Assembly (NCBI GenBank): GCA_037039685.1
Contig: JAWNGF010000002.1
Location: 5,022,001 to 5,086,000 of the forward strand
Reading direction: 5' to 3'
Length of the DNA: 64,000 nt
From: Ceratobasidium sp. AG-K
Taxonomy: Eukaryota; Basidiomycota; Agaricomycetes; Cantharellales; Ceratobasidiaceae
Positions within the stretch are counted from its first letter, which is position 1; every line of letters begins with the position of its first letter. A program made the translations under genes and the position numbers. The notes below the pieces were generated by a model. The model worked only from the letters and a program-made list of their open reading frames with translations, did no database searches and had not been told where the DNA came from. Shown one piece after another: positions 47,601 to 58,583 of this stretch.

Positions 47601-48743
47601 TGAGTGACCTTTGCTCCAAAAACTGCGAGTTGGTCTAACGAGCAATCTAGCGTTTTCCCATCCAATACTTCACCCGCCCCAGGAACGCTGGTTCTTGGAT
47701 GCATCCCATCGTTCTTTGACCTATTCAGAGCGCTTGTACCCGTTGCGCACGGTGGCCCGATGGCAGCATCTGCAGGAATCGCTATGCGCTTTTCAAACGA
47801 CTGCAATTACTTGTCTGAAGAAATCGCTCATATTATTGTGGATGTGCCCAAAGGCCCAGTAGGAGACCTTGTGCGGCCAAAGCTTAGAGAAACTCAAGAA
47901 ACGCTCAAGCTACTAGGCGAAAGCTGGTTTGAACAAGTGCTGGTAAGTGAAAGAGCTATATATGCCTAATAATTCACTAAGCGAAAAATGTAGGATACCG
48001 AGAAACAAGTTATTACAAAGCATCTCGAGCCCACTGAAGGGTTCAGAGGCATGCAGGACCAGGCGCGCTATCAAGAGTGTCGACGGGCAGTCACACGTTG
48101 CACACAAGCGGTCACCAAGTTTTCTCGGGACACTAAAGTGAGTGGCACGATCCTTGTTTGTAACAAGGGAAGGTTTTATAGACCCCCCGCAGCCCGTATT
48201 ATCATTTGCAAAATACCATCTCGCGCTTGGGGCACTCGTCGAGGACATTTTGACTCGCATCACCGATGACATTCTTGCAATGCATGATATTCCCGAGACC
48301 GAGTCTCATCGTTTACATGATATCTGCAAGATCGTGCATGCATTTGAATCATTGTTCATTCCTGATGGAGAAAAGGTGTGCTCCTGCCCCCGAAACACGC
48401 GAGTTGTCTTTCTAACCAAGGGACCTCTAGACCTCTATGGTTACACATTACGTTTCCTCTTGGTTCAAATACTCTTACCTGGCTGAGCTTCTTGTCAGTA
48501 CAATTCCCTCTTCGGTTATACTTATTGACTAAAACCGTTTGACGTACGGTACAGGAGGCCTCACTGGCAGACATCCGACACCTCTTCGACATGGGGGCTC
48601 TCGTTGATTTTTCAGAGCAAGACCTTGCACATCTTATCCGCGCGCTGTTCTCCGATAGTCCTAAACGGCAAGAGCTCGTTGAACACGGGTTTTGGCTGGG
48701 CACCCAGCACAGGCATGATCCTAGCTGGTGGGTGTGCTTGTGA
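44655..48743 (+). CDS. ZW10/Dsl1-type tethering complex subunit
   Basis: ATG 44655 (MAFVVPQHLPRAGYG) to TGA 48741-48743, about 1,180 residues with ~11 introns. The N-terminal helical part (QLVGELQKNIDDTK, then CIHKDLPTFERQL) is typical of ZW10/Dsl1. A large central region (about 46200-47560) is disordered and Pro/Ser-rich, with acidic Trp clusters EDPWAFDE, EDGWGFDDDE and SDPWDDDPWADQEE, and a GSQVG repeat run at ~47361-47454. The C-terminal helical domain resumes with KKAQKVFALAEDAL, TLVLGCIPSFFDLFRALVPV, ETESHRLHDICKIVHAFESL, YLAELL and EASLADIRHLFDMGALVDF. In fungi the protein tethers Golgi-to-ER COPI vesicles. A 32-nt intron is required at 47310-47341, unless one base is missing there. 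Confidence 0.87.
47361..47454 (+). repeat. Tandem Gly-Ser-Gln-Val-Gly coding repeat inside the ZW10-like gene
   Basis: Six degenerate 18-bp units encode [GV]-[YIGT]-G-S-Q-V-type repeats (one variant unit reads GSEVG). Underlying units alternate AGTCAGGT, AGCCAGGT and AGCCAAGT, so the DNA has drifted while the peptide is kept. Confidence 0.75.
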
Positions 48744-49061
48744 GGGGTAATATATTTACGTACAGTATCATTGGAATATGGCAAACGGACAGTCCCCCCC
48801 CCCCCCCCCCACTCAGGTTAATTAGCAGGAGTAAACTATACTGCCGCATAAGCCAAATGCGGCTCGCTTGAGATTGCAGGTCCCTTTGGTACAAAAAAAA
48901 ACAACATCCAAGTATCAGCGAAAGCATAGACCAATAATTGGGCGGGCTGGTCGTATGCTTGTGTCCACAATGTAGAAACGGTTAAATGAGTCACATGCCG
49001 TAAGAAATGTCCTCGACCTCACGTGATTGACCCCAGACACTTGTACTGCACCCACACCAAA
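48744..49061. other. Short intergenic region with a 17-base C run
   Basis: Holds a C run at 48794-48810 just downstream of the ZW10-like stop, an A-rich run near 48893-48900, and the TCACGTGA palindrome at 49019-49026 before the sorting nexin gene. Confidence 0.6.
49019..49026. promoter_or_regulatory. TCACGTGA palindrome upstream of the sorting nexin gene
   Basis: Lies 36 bp before the ATG at 49062. Confidence 0.4.
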
Positions 49062-51265
49062 ATGTCCTACCCAGACCTTGGAAGCCTGAGAATCGACTCC
49101 GAGGCAGAACAACCCAACGAAGGATCTGTGGCGAGAAGTGAATACCAGCAATCCGCGATACGTGATACACAACCAATACAGGGTGAGGACTGCTGCGCAC
49201 GCGCTCAGTGGCTCCATTCGGGAGACGATCCGGAGATTCTTGTAAGTAAACGATCGAAGACCGTTAGCAGGTGAATGTCAATTTATTGCTAGATTACCGA
49301 CGCGCAAAAAAGCTCTGAAGGTGCAGGATCGGTGTTCATAGCATACGTCATCCGCTCAGGCGTTAGTCTATTGCGTGTAGCGTCCTATGACTGTCCATCT
49401 GACTGCTTCATAGAACGTTGAAGCTCGCCGACGCTATTCCGAGTTTGAGTCGCTCAGGAACAGCTTGTCCAAGCTATATCCAACACTGATTGTCCCGCCC
49501 ATCCCCAGCAAGCAGACGATCGGTGACTATGCTATCAAACAGGTACGCCCATCTTTCTCTTACCTGGTGTCTACTTACAGTGTTTGCAGAGTAAAGCGAA
49601 GGAAGACGCGAGCCTCATAGCCCGTCGGAGACGCATGCTCCAAGTATTTCTTAACCGTATCGCCCGTCACCCTATTCTTAGTAATGAACACATCTTCCAT
49701 CGCTTTCTCGAGCGTGACGTTAGCTGGGTTAGTATCGTTATTGTTTCGTCGTGTCAGATATTTAACCTGTCCAACAGTCCGAGGTGCTTCACTCTCCACC
49801 TCTCAGCCTACTCCCCAAGAACATTCTTAAAGCCCCTGCCCACAACCCCTTGGAGTCATCGCCCATCTACGACCTACTTCCAGTTCCATCCCCTTCTCAT
49901 CCACTCCGTCGGCCAGATCAACGATTCCTAGATTCCGAGTCATTCACACAGAAGTTCGAGGCCCACATGACTGGACCACTGGAGAAAGTAACACGACGAG
50001 CGTCTAAACGATGGACTGAATATGCCCATGATACTGCCGAGCTTGGTGCTGCGTTGAATGCTCTCTCGTTATCACTTCCCCCTCACGAAAGTGATGCAGT
50101 GGAGCGCACAGGCCAGGCAGTCGACGCCGCTTATGTTAGTGCAACTAAGCTTGTTCAGGCAATTGAAGCGGGTTGGACCGAGCCCGTTCGAGAGTACGCC
50201 ATGTTTGCAGGAATAATCAGGCGGCTCTTGGTTTACAGACACCAAAACATGTTCAGTACGAGATGACACTTGAAAACTTGGAATCGAAGCGCGAAACCTT
50301 GGACGAGTACGAGAGGAGCGAGGCAGAAGCTCAGAGGCTGTCAAGTGCATTGAGCGCAGCAACGGCCCCGAGGCGCCCATCTCCCAGTACTACCCCCAAT
50401 AACAACCATGCTGCTTTACCCGCTCCATCCGTTGATACCGGCAACGAAGGCCTGTCTCCTCATGCTGGAACATCCCCTGCTCTTTCGGCGGACTCGCTTA
50501 CCCAAAGCCCAACCCAAGTATCCATCCCTGATACGGATGATTTCGACTCTCACAATGCATGGGGAGGTGAACAAGGGCCTAGTTGGGGACAGGGCGCTCG
50601 TTCTCAGGCATGGGCGAGCCGGCTTGGTTCAGGGCTGTCCTCAACGATCGGCGCTGCGACGAACGCAGCGGCGAACGCGGCATCGACTGCAACTGGAAAT
50701 ACAAGTAGCTCAGCAGCAACGCTTGTTGCTAATTCGCCCGATGTGGGAGAAAGCAGAGCGAGTACTGTAACACACAAACGAGGCGGATCGAGCGCCAAAG
50801 GTTTCTTGAACGCATTGAGCTATTCCTTCCAAGGCATCATGGACGTTGATCCGGAAGCCGCGAGACGGAACGGCATCAGCAAAACCAAGGATGGAATTAG
50901 CCAGGTAAGGATCACAGTATGCCAGGGTAACGCAATTAACATAAGGCTTACCAGTTAGAGGATGTACTTCATAATGCGACGCAAGATCTCAAATACGCGT
51001 CCTCGACAATTCAGGCGGACCTCGACAGGTTCCAGCGTCAGAAGGTTGCCGATATCCGAGACATGTGTCTTGCAATGGCAAAGGCGCATCGCGAGTGGGC
51101 ACAAAGTGTGAGTGTTTTGCCCTCCTCGATTTGGACAGCTCTGACACGCTTCCGACGGAGCAGAACCTAAGCGCGTGGGAGGAAGCCAAGAAAGAGGTTG
51201 AAAAGATCGAGCCCCATCCCAATAGGCCCCCAGCCGGCCAGTCCGACGTACCAAGGTCACCATGA
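49062..51265 (+). pseudogene. PX-domain sorting nexin, Snx41/Atg20-like, with one frameshift
   Basis: ATG 49062 to TGA 51263-51265, about seven introns, ~620 residues. The PX domain runs from ITDAQKSSEGAGSVFIAYVI through [20 protein letters not shown] and [17 protein letters not shown] to the RRRMLQVFLNRIARHPIL and FHRFLE block; RRYSEFE and PPIPSK carry the phosphoinositide-binding residues. A BAR-like helical domain follows (about 49970-51260), interrupted by a disordered Ser/Ala stretch. Fungal Snx41/Atg20 work in endosome recycling and selective autophagy. At 50244-50247 an AAAA run must be one A longer to read RHQKHVQYEMT; as written the frame stops soon after at TGA ~50264. Everything downstream is open in the shifted frame, so a consensus error is the simplest explanation. 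Confidence 0.78.
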
Positions 51266-51508
51266 GCCATGGTCGCGGAGGCTGGAACTGGTATTGCCCG
51301 TACTGACAGATCACTACATAGCTTGGCGGAGTGGTGGCGGAAATGAAAGTGGACATTTATCCTCTGATAATGTAGTTGGGACACGCATATAGTATATTCA
51401 TTGGCTTTTACAGCATTGATCAGGCGCAACTGGTTCTGCATAATACTTATGCTTGTTATATTCATAAGGGAAAGTATCAAATGACAATATTACAACAACC
51501 CATTCACC

Positions 51509-53727
51509 TCAAGGATCTACCATCTCGACATCACTGCTCCCATCAGCAAGCTTCGTCCACTGCTCATGTAAGACCTTTCTGCCATTGGCCTCTGCGCCCC
51601 TAATTGTCTGCATACGCCCCTTTGCCCATTGTTCTGGCTGCATCACGTTCCCCTCGCCTAAATATAAACCTACGAGAGCCAACAGCGACGTTAACTCGTC
51701 AATTGCGCCAGACTCCGGACTGTCCTGGGCCCGTCGAACCCGCTCCCGTGTATATCCATCAACAGTTCCGTGGACAATTTCGCCCGGCCTGACACTTCTG
51801 TCTTGGTTTACTGCACGTCGTACTTGGTCTAGGGTATCATGCTTGAGTAGTTTGGGATAGTATCGACCAGCAATCGCTCCAACGTCGACGATCATTTCAC
51901 TCCCGTGAATCAACAATTTGCGGAATGTAAACCCAGGTGGAGGAGGGGGCATGGCAATTGGGGACTCAGCCAGTGTCGGCCCAGTTTTTGCTCCCGAACT
52001 TGAGCTCGTCCCAGGAACCGGGGCGGGCACTAAGTCAGATGGACCCAACAAGCCAGTGGGAGGGCCAAAGAGAGACTGCTTGGTCGGCTGCTCCGATTGG
52101 AGACCAGGTGACTGGGGTTGCGTTTCGGCTTCAGCGAGCTCGTACAAGTCCCCCCCAACACATATGCTCATACCAGAGGGATCTTCTTGGTCAACTACGA
52201 TGTATGTCAGGCGGAGCAGAAGCGCTCGGGTAGCTGCGTCGGGGGATGAAGGAGGTAAGAGACCAAGCGAGTTCTCTGGGTCAAGTTCGTCGCGTGAAGG
52301 CCGTAGCCGAACCAAGTCGTCCAGCCAAACTCGTTCGGAGCCCCACCACAACCCTTGAAATAGGTCGTCACTCTGAACCCCCTTATCATCGCTAGAGTAA
52401 GAATGTGTCGCGGACCAGACGGGAGTCAAACAGGCTACGATATGAAGAGCAAGACAGAAGGCAGGAAGTGCGTCCTCCCAAGTATAGCTCCCAGGTGCAA
52501 TAGGGATGATTGAGTCAAACTCCGGTAGAGGGTTAAAGCGTGTATATTCGGTGAACTGAGGATCGAGTGGACGTGAGGGCTCACAATCCTTGACGGCGTT
52601 GAGTAGATCATCGTTCGGCACGTATCCTAGTTGGGGTAGCAAACGTTCCTCTGGGACCGAGACATGATGGTTGACGCCCAGGAGACGAATGGTGAACGAG
52701 TAACGGCTAATAATGTTGTAATTTGTATCGCCGGGTTTGTGTGGCGTTGGTTCGTTCTTGGTGACGTATGAGACAATGGTGGCAGGCCAAAAGTCAATCG
52801 CTATTGAGCGACTTTCACCGACATAGATGGGTTCCTGGAGCGCCACCCAAACTAGTTCAAAGGGGCGGAACATGCGGCCAGAGTTGAGATCTCGAAGCCG
52901 CTCTGGGAGTGCAGTCAGTGGTTGATCTGATCGTTTGACCGATTTGGATTTTTCCTCCTTCATCTTCTCGCGAATAATCTTTCGCCGGGCATGTGTTAAG
53001 GTCTCTCCAGGAGTAGGGTGGGTCCCCCGTAGATGGTGCTCGGGCGCTCGCTGGAGTCCAGAAAGGCCCTGTACTTGATTGACTTCGACTTGGGACTTTG
53101 TCTTGGTGCAGTACTTGCAACCACAATTCCGGGGGTTCAATGTGGGATCAGTCATTAACCATTTCGCGTGTGGTTTGAATTCGTTTTTGGAACGAAATCG
53201 GACGGTGGCAGGGGATCCTTGAAAGCAACACAATTACGATTCGGAGGAGTACTTGAAGATGTAGAAACATACCACATAGGTAAAGATCATGCCTTGGGTT
53301 AGGAAGTTGGCCCTTCTGGTGATCGTAGAAACCATACCCTGAAGGCCAGCCTTTCATCCAATAAACCTTGCCAGCTATGTCAAGGCGTCAGCCAAGAAAT
53401 AACTATATAAGCGCCAATACTTACAAGGAAGACCTAGAGCCTTCGCTATGTAAGTCCCTATCTCGCATCTCCACGAGACAGACGCCTCTTCGGTGTCTCG
53501 AACGAGACGGTAATAGTTTACGTTTCCATCGCGATCTTTGTTTTCTACGTAGCTCACACCCGTGGGCCGACGAGAAGCGCTTCCGTCCGACCCCCGCCAT
53601 TCAAGCATCTGTGCATTGGATTCCTCTTAACAGTTATTGTCAGTCCGTGTTCCTCTTTATGGGGCTTATAACGCTCACTTGGCCCAACCTGTCCGGTATC
53701 TGCAAACGAAGCGGCTCCCGACACCAT
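51509..53727 (-). CDS. Transcription-silencing protein of the Clr2 (cryptic loci regulator 2) family
   Basis: ATG 53725-53727 (MVSGAASFADTGQVGP) to TGA 51509-51511, five exons, the last ~1.7 kb uninterrupted. The N-terminal Clr2 transcription-silencing domain is recognised by SWRCEIGTYIAKALGLP, then GWPSGYGFYDHQKGQLP and RHDLYLCGSPATVRFRS. NPRNCGCKYCTKTKSQ has a Cys-x-Cys-x2-Cys group typical here. The C-terminal Clr2 domain begins with FRPFELVWVALQEPIY, with WPATIVSYVT and FTIRLLGVNHHVSVPEE, and has a BAH-like character. In fission yeast Clr2 belongs to the SHREC deacetylase/remodelling complex acting at heterochromatin. The family is well supported; complex membership in this fungus is inferred. 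Confidence 0.88.
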
Positions 53728-53943
53728 TTTGTATTCAACGTTGGATGAGTGTGGTGGACGAGGTCAAGTTGAAACTCGTGCAAGTCGATTATGTCAATAT
53801 TAGTAGTTTGGCGATATTTGCGCTTATAAGCCAATCTTCGAAGTACTGGTTTGCTGATAGTTAGATGCAGTATGTATAAAATGACGGTGTAATTCATGCG
53901 GATTATGACTATAGCTACATCAATGGTGGTATTACAAGTGTGT

Positions 53944-56257
53944 TTAAAGAATAGCGCGAACTTGAGGTTGTTGGAATTGGGAAGCCAAGTTACGTCGCAT
54001 TTGCCCATTCCCTGTTCCTCCCCAAAGGTTCTGTGACGCCACGCCGTGATGCGAGGGAGCACGTGCAAGTGTGGGTGCTTTTTTGGATTTCAAAGAGCGT
54101 CTTGAGGATGTGGAATCGGACCTTTGTGTTGTGCTGCCCTTTGTAGTCTCGCTCTCGGTCGAGGCATTAACCGAGACTAAGGAGGCGGCAGCTAGATGTT
54201 CTTGAGAAGGTGGAGGACCATGGGAAGCGCTCGAAGTACTGTAGATGGACATGGTCGATACTGTTGATAACGGCCGGTCCTTTGCAGACTGTCCATCGAA
54301 TGTGTCATGGGGTAGGGCACCTCGAGTAGTCCACGCTTCGCCAGGTTGCTTCGCGGTTCCAGCAGACATCGCCACAGATTTGATGGGATACGTTGATAGC
54401 GGTGGAAGGGGAAGAGGGTAGGCTTGATTAGAGACTCGCTGTTTGGTGGAAGGCGACATCGCAGGAGGCGGGACCGGCAAGAAAGGAGACGGTAATTCGG
54501 ATAAGACACTCGAGGCAGAGCCGGCTCTCGGGCGGGTTTGTGAAACGAGAGAATTAGAGACAACCTCCGGGGCCGAGATAACAGATACTGGTGGGATTAG
54601 AGAGTGGTGTAATCGAGCTGGCTGGTGTACAGTACTGTACTGAGGGCGTGCTCCCGGTTGGCGAATTTGATTGGCAGGCATTGGTGGATATCTGGAAGAT
54701 TGCAAAGACATCCGAGGCAAAGTAGGGGAAGGACCACCCGTAGGAGGCATAGGCATTGACACGCGGAACGGCCGTTGTTGGCCTCCAGCAACCAGCATAC
54801 TGACCCTTGGGTTTTGTATAGACTTGGCGCTGACCGGACCGGAACCGTGGATGTGAAGAGGTACGAGCGGCATTGGGATGGATATACGGGGACCATCCTT
54901 ATGCGACCCGGTGCCGGCACCGAGCCCAGCAAAGCCAGGGCTACTGTTACCGGTGCTCCCAGAGGAATGCGATGGCGTTCGAGAGCGCGACGCAAAATTA
55001 CCCACCGGTTGCGTAAAACGCATAGGACCCTCAGGTACAGGTTGTGGAGGGAACGGATTTGGTAAATCGGGAAATGAGGGCCGGCGGTAGTCCATTGGAT
55101 TTTGCATCCTAAACACGGCATCATGTCCGGCTTCCTGGCGGGTACCAGGGTGGTAATACCCTGGCTGAGGTCCTCGATGGAGAGCCGGTGCCGATGGTAC
55201 GTATTCACCCATTGCGTCTCGGCGGAGGTACCCCATGCGCCCCGCAAATCCAATTGTGGGGGAATTGAGCCCAGGAGGGCGAATGGGAGCGGTAGAGCGG
55301 GAAGGCGTAGCCGGAAGTGGAGACGACAAGATGTCCCGTGAAGAGGTAACACTGTCTTTATCCGGAATCACTCTGCGCAATGACTCAATCTCCAAGGGAC
55401 CTTTTTTACTAGCGGAAAATAAGAGGTAGCTATAAGCATATCGCACTTTACTCACCGAAGGCGCCGCCCAGGTGGGCTGTTGATAGTGTATGCCTCCCGT
55501 GACCAACGGACCCCCTTTACTGTTTGTTTCCAAATAGATCCTTTCTCTGAAGGATGCAGTGCCTGGTACTGCTTGGTCGCATAGAGCAAAGCTACCGTAT
55601 AGATAAAAACTGAACTCATAGTTAGTGGGATTTTTGAAACCTAGCGAGTAAAGACGCACGCAAAGCAGCTGCTGTCCATAAAAGGACGATGGTCGCAAAA
55701 TGCGCCCCGCAAGCATTCCAAAACTCACTGCCAGACCGAGTCCGACAAACAGCGTCACTCGATTTCATGAGGAGCATGGCTATCGCAGCAACTAAAGCAG
55801 GATTACCCCGATTGCCACTGCATGTTACGCGTCACTTACTGAGATCCACGCCACCAGCCGCCGCGCACAGTATTATTTCACTCAAAATCCCAAGGGGTGA
55901 TCGACGCGCGTAGTCAAGTATAACACTGGTAACGAGGACAATCAGAAGAACTTGGCATGCGAACCAAAAATAAAACGTACATAACCAGTATCGCCAAACT
56001 CATCAGGCCATTAGTTGCGACAATAACAATAGGGACAGTGACTATGAAGCAGCGTTAGCTGGAGTTTGATGGCCGCCACTGGTACTCGCCTTCCGACCCT
56101 TTGAGCCCAACAGCAATAATATTAGCGACAGTCAATAGCGAGAGGGTTGCTTGGCTTATCACAACCAGTGCTTCAAGGAATCAGCCTCGAGGATTACTAG
56201 TCAATCGCTAGCACACTCACCGATTGCAACCAGACGGAGTTCAAATGTACCAAACAT
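53944..56257 (-). CDS. Putative four-helix membrane protein with long disordered C-terminal tail
   Basis: Function not recognised. ATG 56255-56257 (MFGTFELRLVAI) and short exons code for hydrophobic segments ALVVISQATLSLLTVANIIA, VPIVIVATNGLMSLAILVIV, LGILSEIILCAAAGGVDL and WNACGAHFATIVLLWTAAAL, four probable membrane helices, MARVEL-like in layout. A soluble part follows, then a ~450-residue Pro/Ser/Gly-rich tail coded by one long exon down to TAA 53944-53946, ending VASQNLWGGTGNGQMRRNLA and QVRAIL. The tail has basic Ser sites (SSRRSLKSKK) and many Pro-rich stretches. One donor near 56086 appears to be GC rather than GT. A polypurine tract lies just upstream of the start. Exon borders in 55420-56250 are approximate. 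Confidence 0.6.
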
Positions 56258-56720
56258 AATCAGTAAATTGCGTAAAGAACGGTCGTAAAATATTGGGTTC
56301 GTGAAGACGCAAGCCGGTCACGTCTAAAAAAAAAAGCAAACCAGAGAAAGAAAAGAGACGGAGGAAGGGGAGGCAAGGGGAAGGGAGGAGTAGAAGGAGG
56401 GGGAGGGGGAGGGGGAGGAAGTCGACTCTCAGAGTGACCAACCGGAGGCTGATTTGCGCCTTGACTTAATAAAGCCAATTACTTATCCTTTGACCGGAAC
56501 CGACATCTCTCGGAGTGTCATTGTGGTGGGTTGCACCGCCACGACAATGGTGTATGTTTGGCGCAAGACCCTGAACGTTTACCCTTATCCAGACATAGAA
56601 TTTGTCTGAGAGTTTATTTGATTCGAGTTGGTTCCTATATGCATAGTTGAGAGGTATAAGTACACACCGAACATTCAAGGATGGTCGCGTGCTTGAAATT
56701 CAAATATTAATACGCATATA
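56258..56720. other. Intergenic region with polypurine tract
   Basis: Holds an A10 run (~56326-56335) and the purine tract at 56344-56421. No coding sequence supported; the proline/leucine-rich open frames on the minus strand are read-throughs of the C/T-rich complement. Confidence 0.6.
56344..56421. repeat. Polypurine (GGA/GGGGA) tract
   Basis: Seventy-eight bases almost wholly A and G, with repeated GGGGGA units at 56398-56417; a short interruption has C or T. On the minus strand it is a C/T tract ~90-165 bp upstream of the membrane protein gene, where fungal promoters often carry pyrimidine-rich stretches. Confidence 0.8.
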
Positions 56721-57834
56721 TCAAGGATTATGGACGACATCCAGACGTTTAGTCCGCTCCGCTTCTAGGTCCTTACCCCATTGAGAGACTTCAGGATGTC
56801 TAATGTTGGGGAGACTGCTATCGAAAAAGGATTGCAAGCTAACTGTTGGATCTAAGCTTCTTGACTCATATTCGGAAGCTACGACTAACGATCAGCGTTG
56901 TACTCCCATGAAGATAGCGATTGCACCCATACCTTGAAGCGCCATCTCCAGGCGGTCAAGATCTGTTACGCTCTACGTTAGAGTTTATAGTCTAAAACTG
57001 AAATGTCGATATTAACCTTTCACGAACCTCGCTTCGGGAGTAGTTTGTTCTTCATATTCCTAATTCATGATGATCAATAACCTCAAACGTTCTAATTTTG
57101 CATCAATTCACACCTCCCAAAGTTCCTTGATGCGAATCGCGGCAGGACTATCGTGGAGCATATCCGAGAGCATGCATCTCATCCCCTCCTGAGATGATGC
57201 ATTATTATTCCCCTTAATGATTAAATCTCGGTGCACTCACGCGCTCTCGCTTCATTTTTTCCTCTTTAGATATGCCCTCCCATGGTGCAATGTCTCCCAC
57301 CATAGCTTCCGCCAAGTCATGCACGACCGCCATCATGACACATCTTTGGGAAATCTTAATAGCGTGAAACCGCATTGAGCTGTATACTTACTTTGGGACG
57401 TCTAGTGTAGGGTCACTGGTACATAACGCCAGGATGGACATTCGATGCATGTGATCTGCGATGCTAAGCCGTCGAGTCAGCGAGTTTATTTTTTGATCCC
57501 ACGGGTATTTAATCATAACTTGCCTTTCTGGATTGGGTATCTTTGGATGAAGAAGCCGAAGATAGTGAGGGTAGGGGGGTTCAGTCAAGGAGAGCTCTCG
57601 ATCAGCCAGCCCCAAGCACCCACCATGGATTTTATCCATCCAGTCCGTTTCGTGGTCTACAAAGGCGCAAGATATATTAAGATATAATTATCACAACAAA
57701 ACCTAGCACACCTTTAGCTTTTCGACGATATGGAAGAAATCCAGACGGCCAGCATCAGGTTGCCTGGGTGTGTAGGGCGTTGGTAGCTCCCTAGGCCACT
57801 CAGTGCTTGGCGTAACCAACTGAGAATCGACCAT
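56721..57834 (-). CDS. HD-domain 5'-deoxynucleotidase-like protein (HDDC2 / YGK1 type)
   Basis: ATG 57832-57834 (MVDSQLVTPSTEWPRELPTP) to TGA 56721-56723. The first exon ends FFHIVEKLK and is spliced to TTKRTGWM, the family entry motif. SIADHMHRMSILAL provides the first His of the HD site; MMAVVHDLAEAMVGDIAPWE provides the HD pair and the E/D that follow; ISKEEKMKRE and the later FVKDLDRLEMALQ complete it. Such enzymes dephosphorylate deoxynucleoside monophosphates. One intron (about 57468-57527) has a GC donor, AAG/GCAAGT, with TTAG acceptor; its 60 nt keep the frame, but removing it gives the expected NPESIADHM. Identity is sure; some 3' introns (56930-57340) are approximate. Confidence 0.85.
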
Positions 57835-58047
57835 CTATGTACGTTCTATCTAATAGCACGAGTTAGATGATCGGCAAGTACGTGGTTCAGAGAACGATTG
57901 CACTGGCGATGGCTGTTCGGATGAGAGCCAGAAATAATCAAGTCCGGACCAGGAGCTTTTGAATTTGAAATTCAGATACCTTGAAAGTGCGTCATCGAGA
58001 TCTTGCTCGCTCCACCCATCCTTGCCTCTGTACTGAACCTCGATTCT

Positions 58048-58583
58048 CGATGGCCTCTGCGGTTATGAATGCTCTGAAAGAAGAAGTTGCACTCACAGGC
58101 GCATCAGTTGCGTCCACATCAACCACCATCGCGACCGCTGGTCGCACTGTAGTCTCTCACTCGATCGCAACGGCAGCACCGTCGACTTCCGCCAGGGTAG
58201 CAGCGAGCCATGTAGGTTCAGGTAGGCATATCGGCGTTTTATTGCGCCCTATGCGCGCTGCTGATGCCTAGGCAGAGACAGGTAGCTTGCTCGCTGGGGC
58301 CATCCGTAGTGAAACGATCAACGCGGCCCGAGTCCAACCTATTTTGGGCAACCTGAACGTGGCGGCGGCAGAAAGCTCGGTGCTATCGTCCACTCTAGGG
58401 CAAGCTGCCAACGCTGAGACAAATGGCATCCGTAATATTCTCCCAGAGCTACGTGAGCAGATCTCCCAGGCCGCCCAACAAGGATTTGAAGAACTTGCGG
58501 GAGATCACGCGTCACGACTGGAGCCCTCCTTGGGTATTGCCGAAACTGCTCAGAAACTCGAAGAAATCGCTGTCGCTCAGTGA
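58048..58583 (+). CDS. Small Ala/Ser/Thr-rich hypothetical protein
   Basis: Not recognised. ATG 58048 to TGA 58581-58583 with one intron (~58220-58275) whose AG acceptor restores the frame to SHVGSETGSLLAGAIRS; ~159 residues. The first half is low-complexity Ala/Ser/Thr/Val (VASTSTTIATAGRTVV); the second half is helical and Glu/Gln-rich (IRNILPELREQISQAAQQGF, ending QKLEEIAVAQ), which suits an amphipathic helix. No signal peptide or membrane segment. Expression evidence would be decisive; the call rests on the open frame and a plausible intron. Confidence 0.5.
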
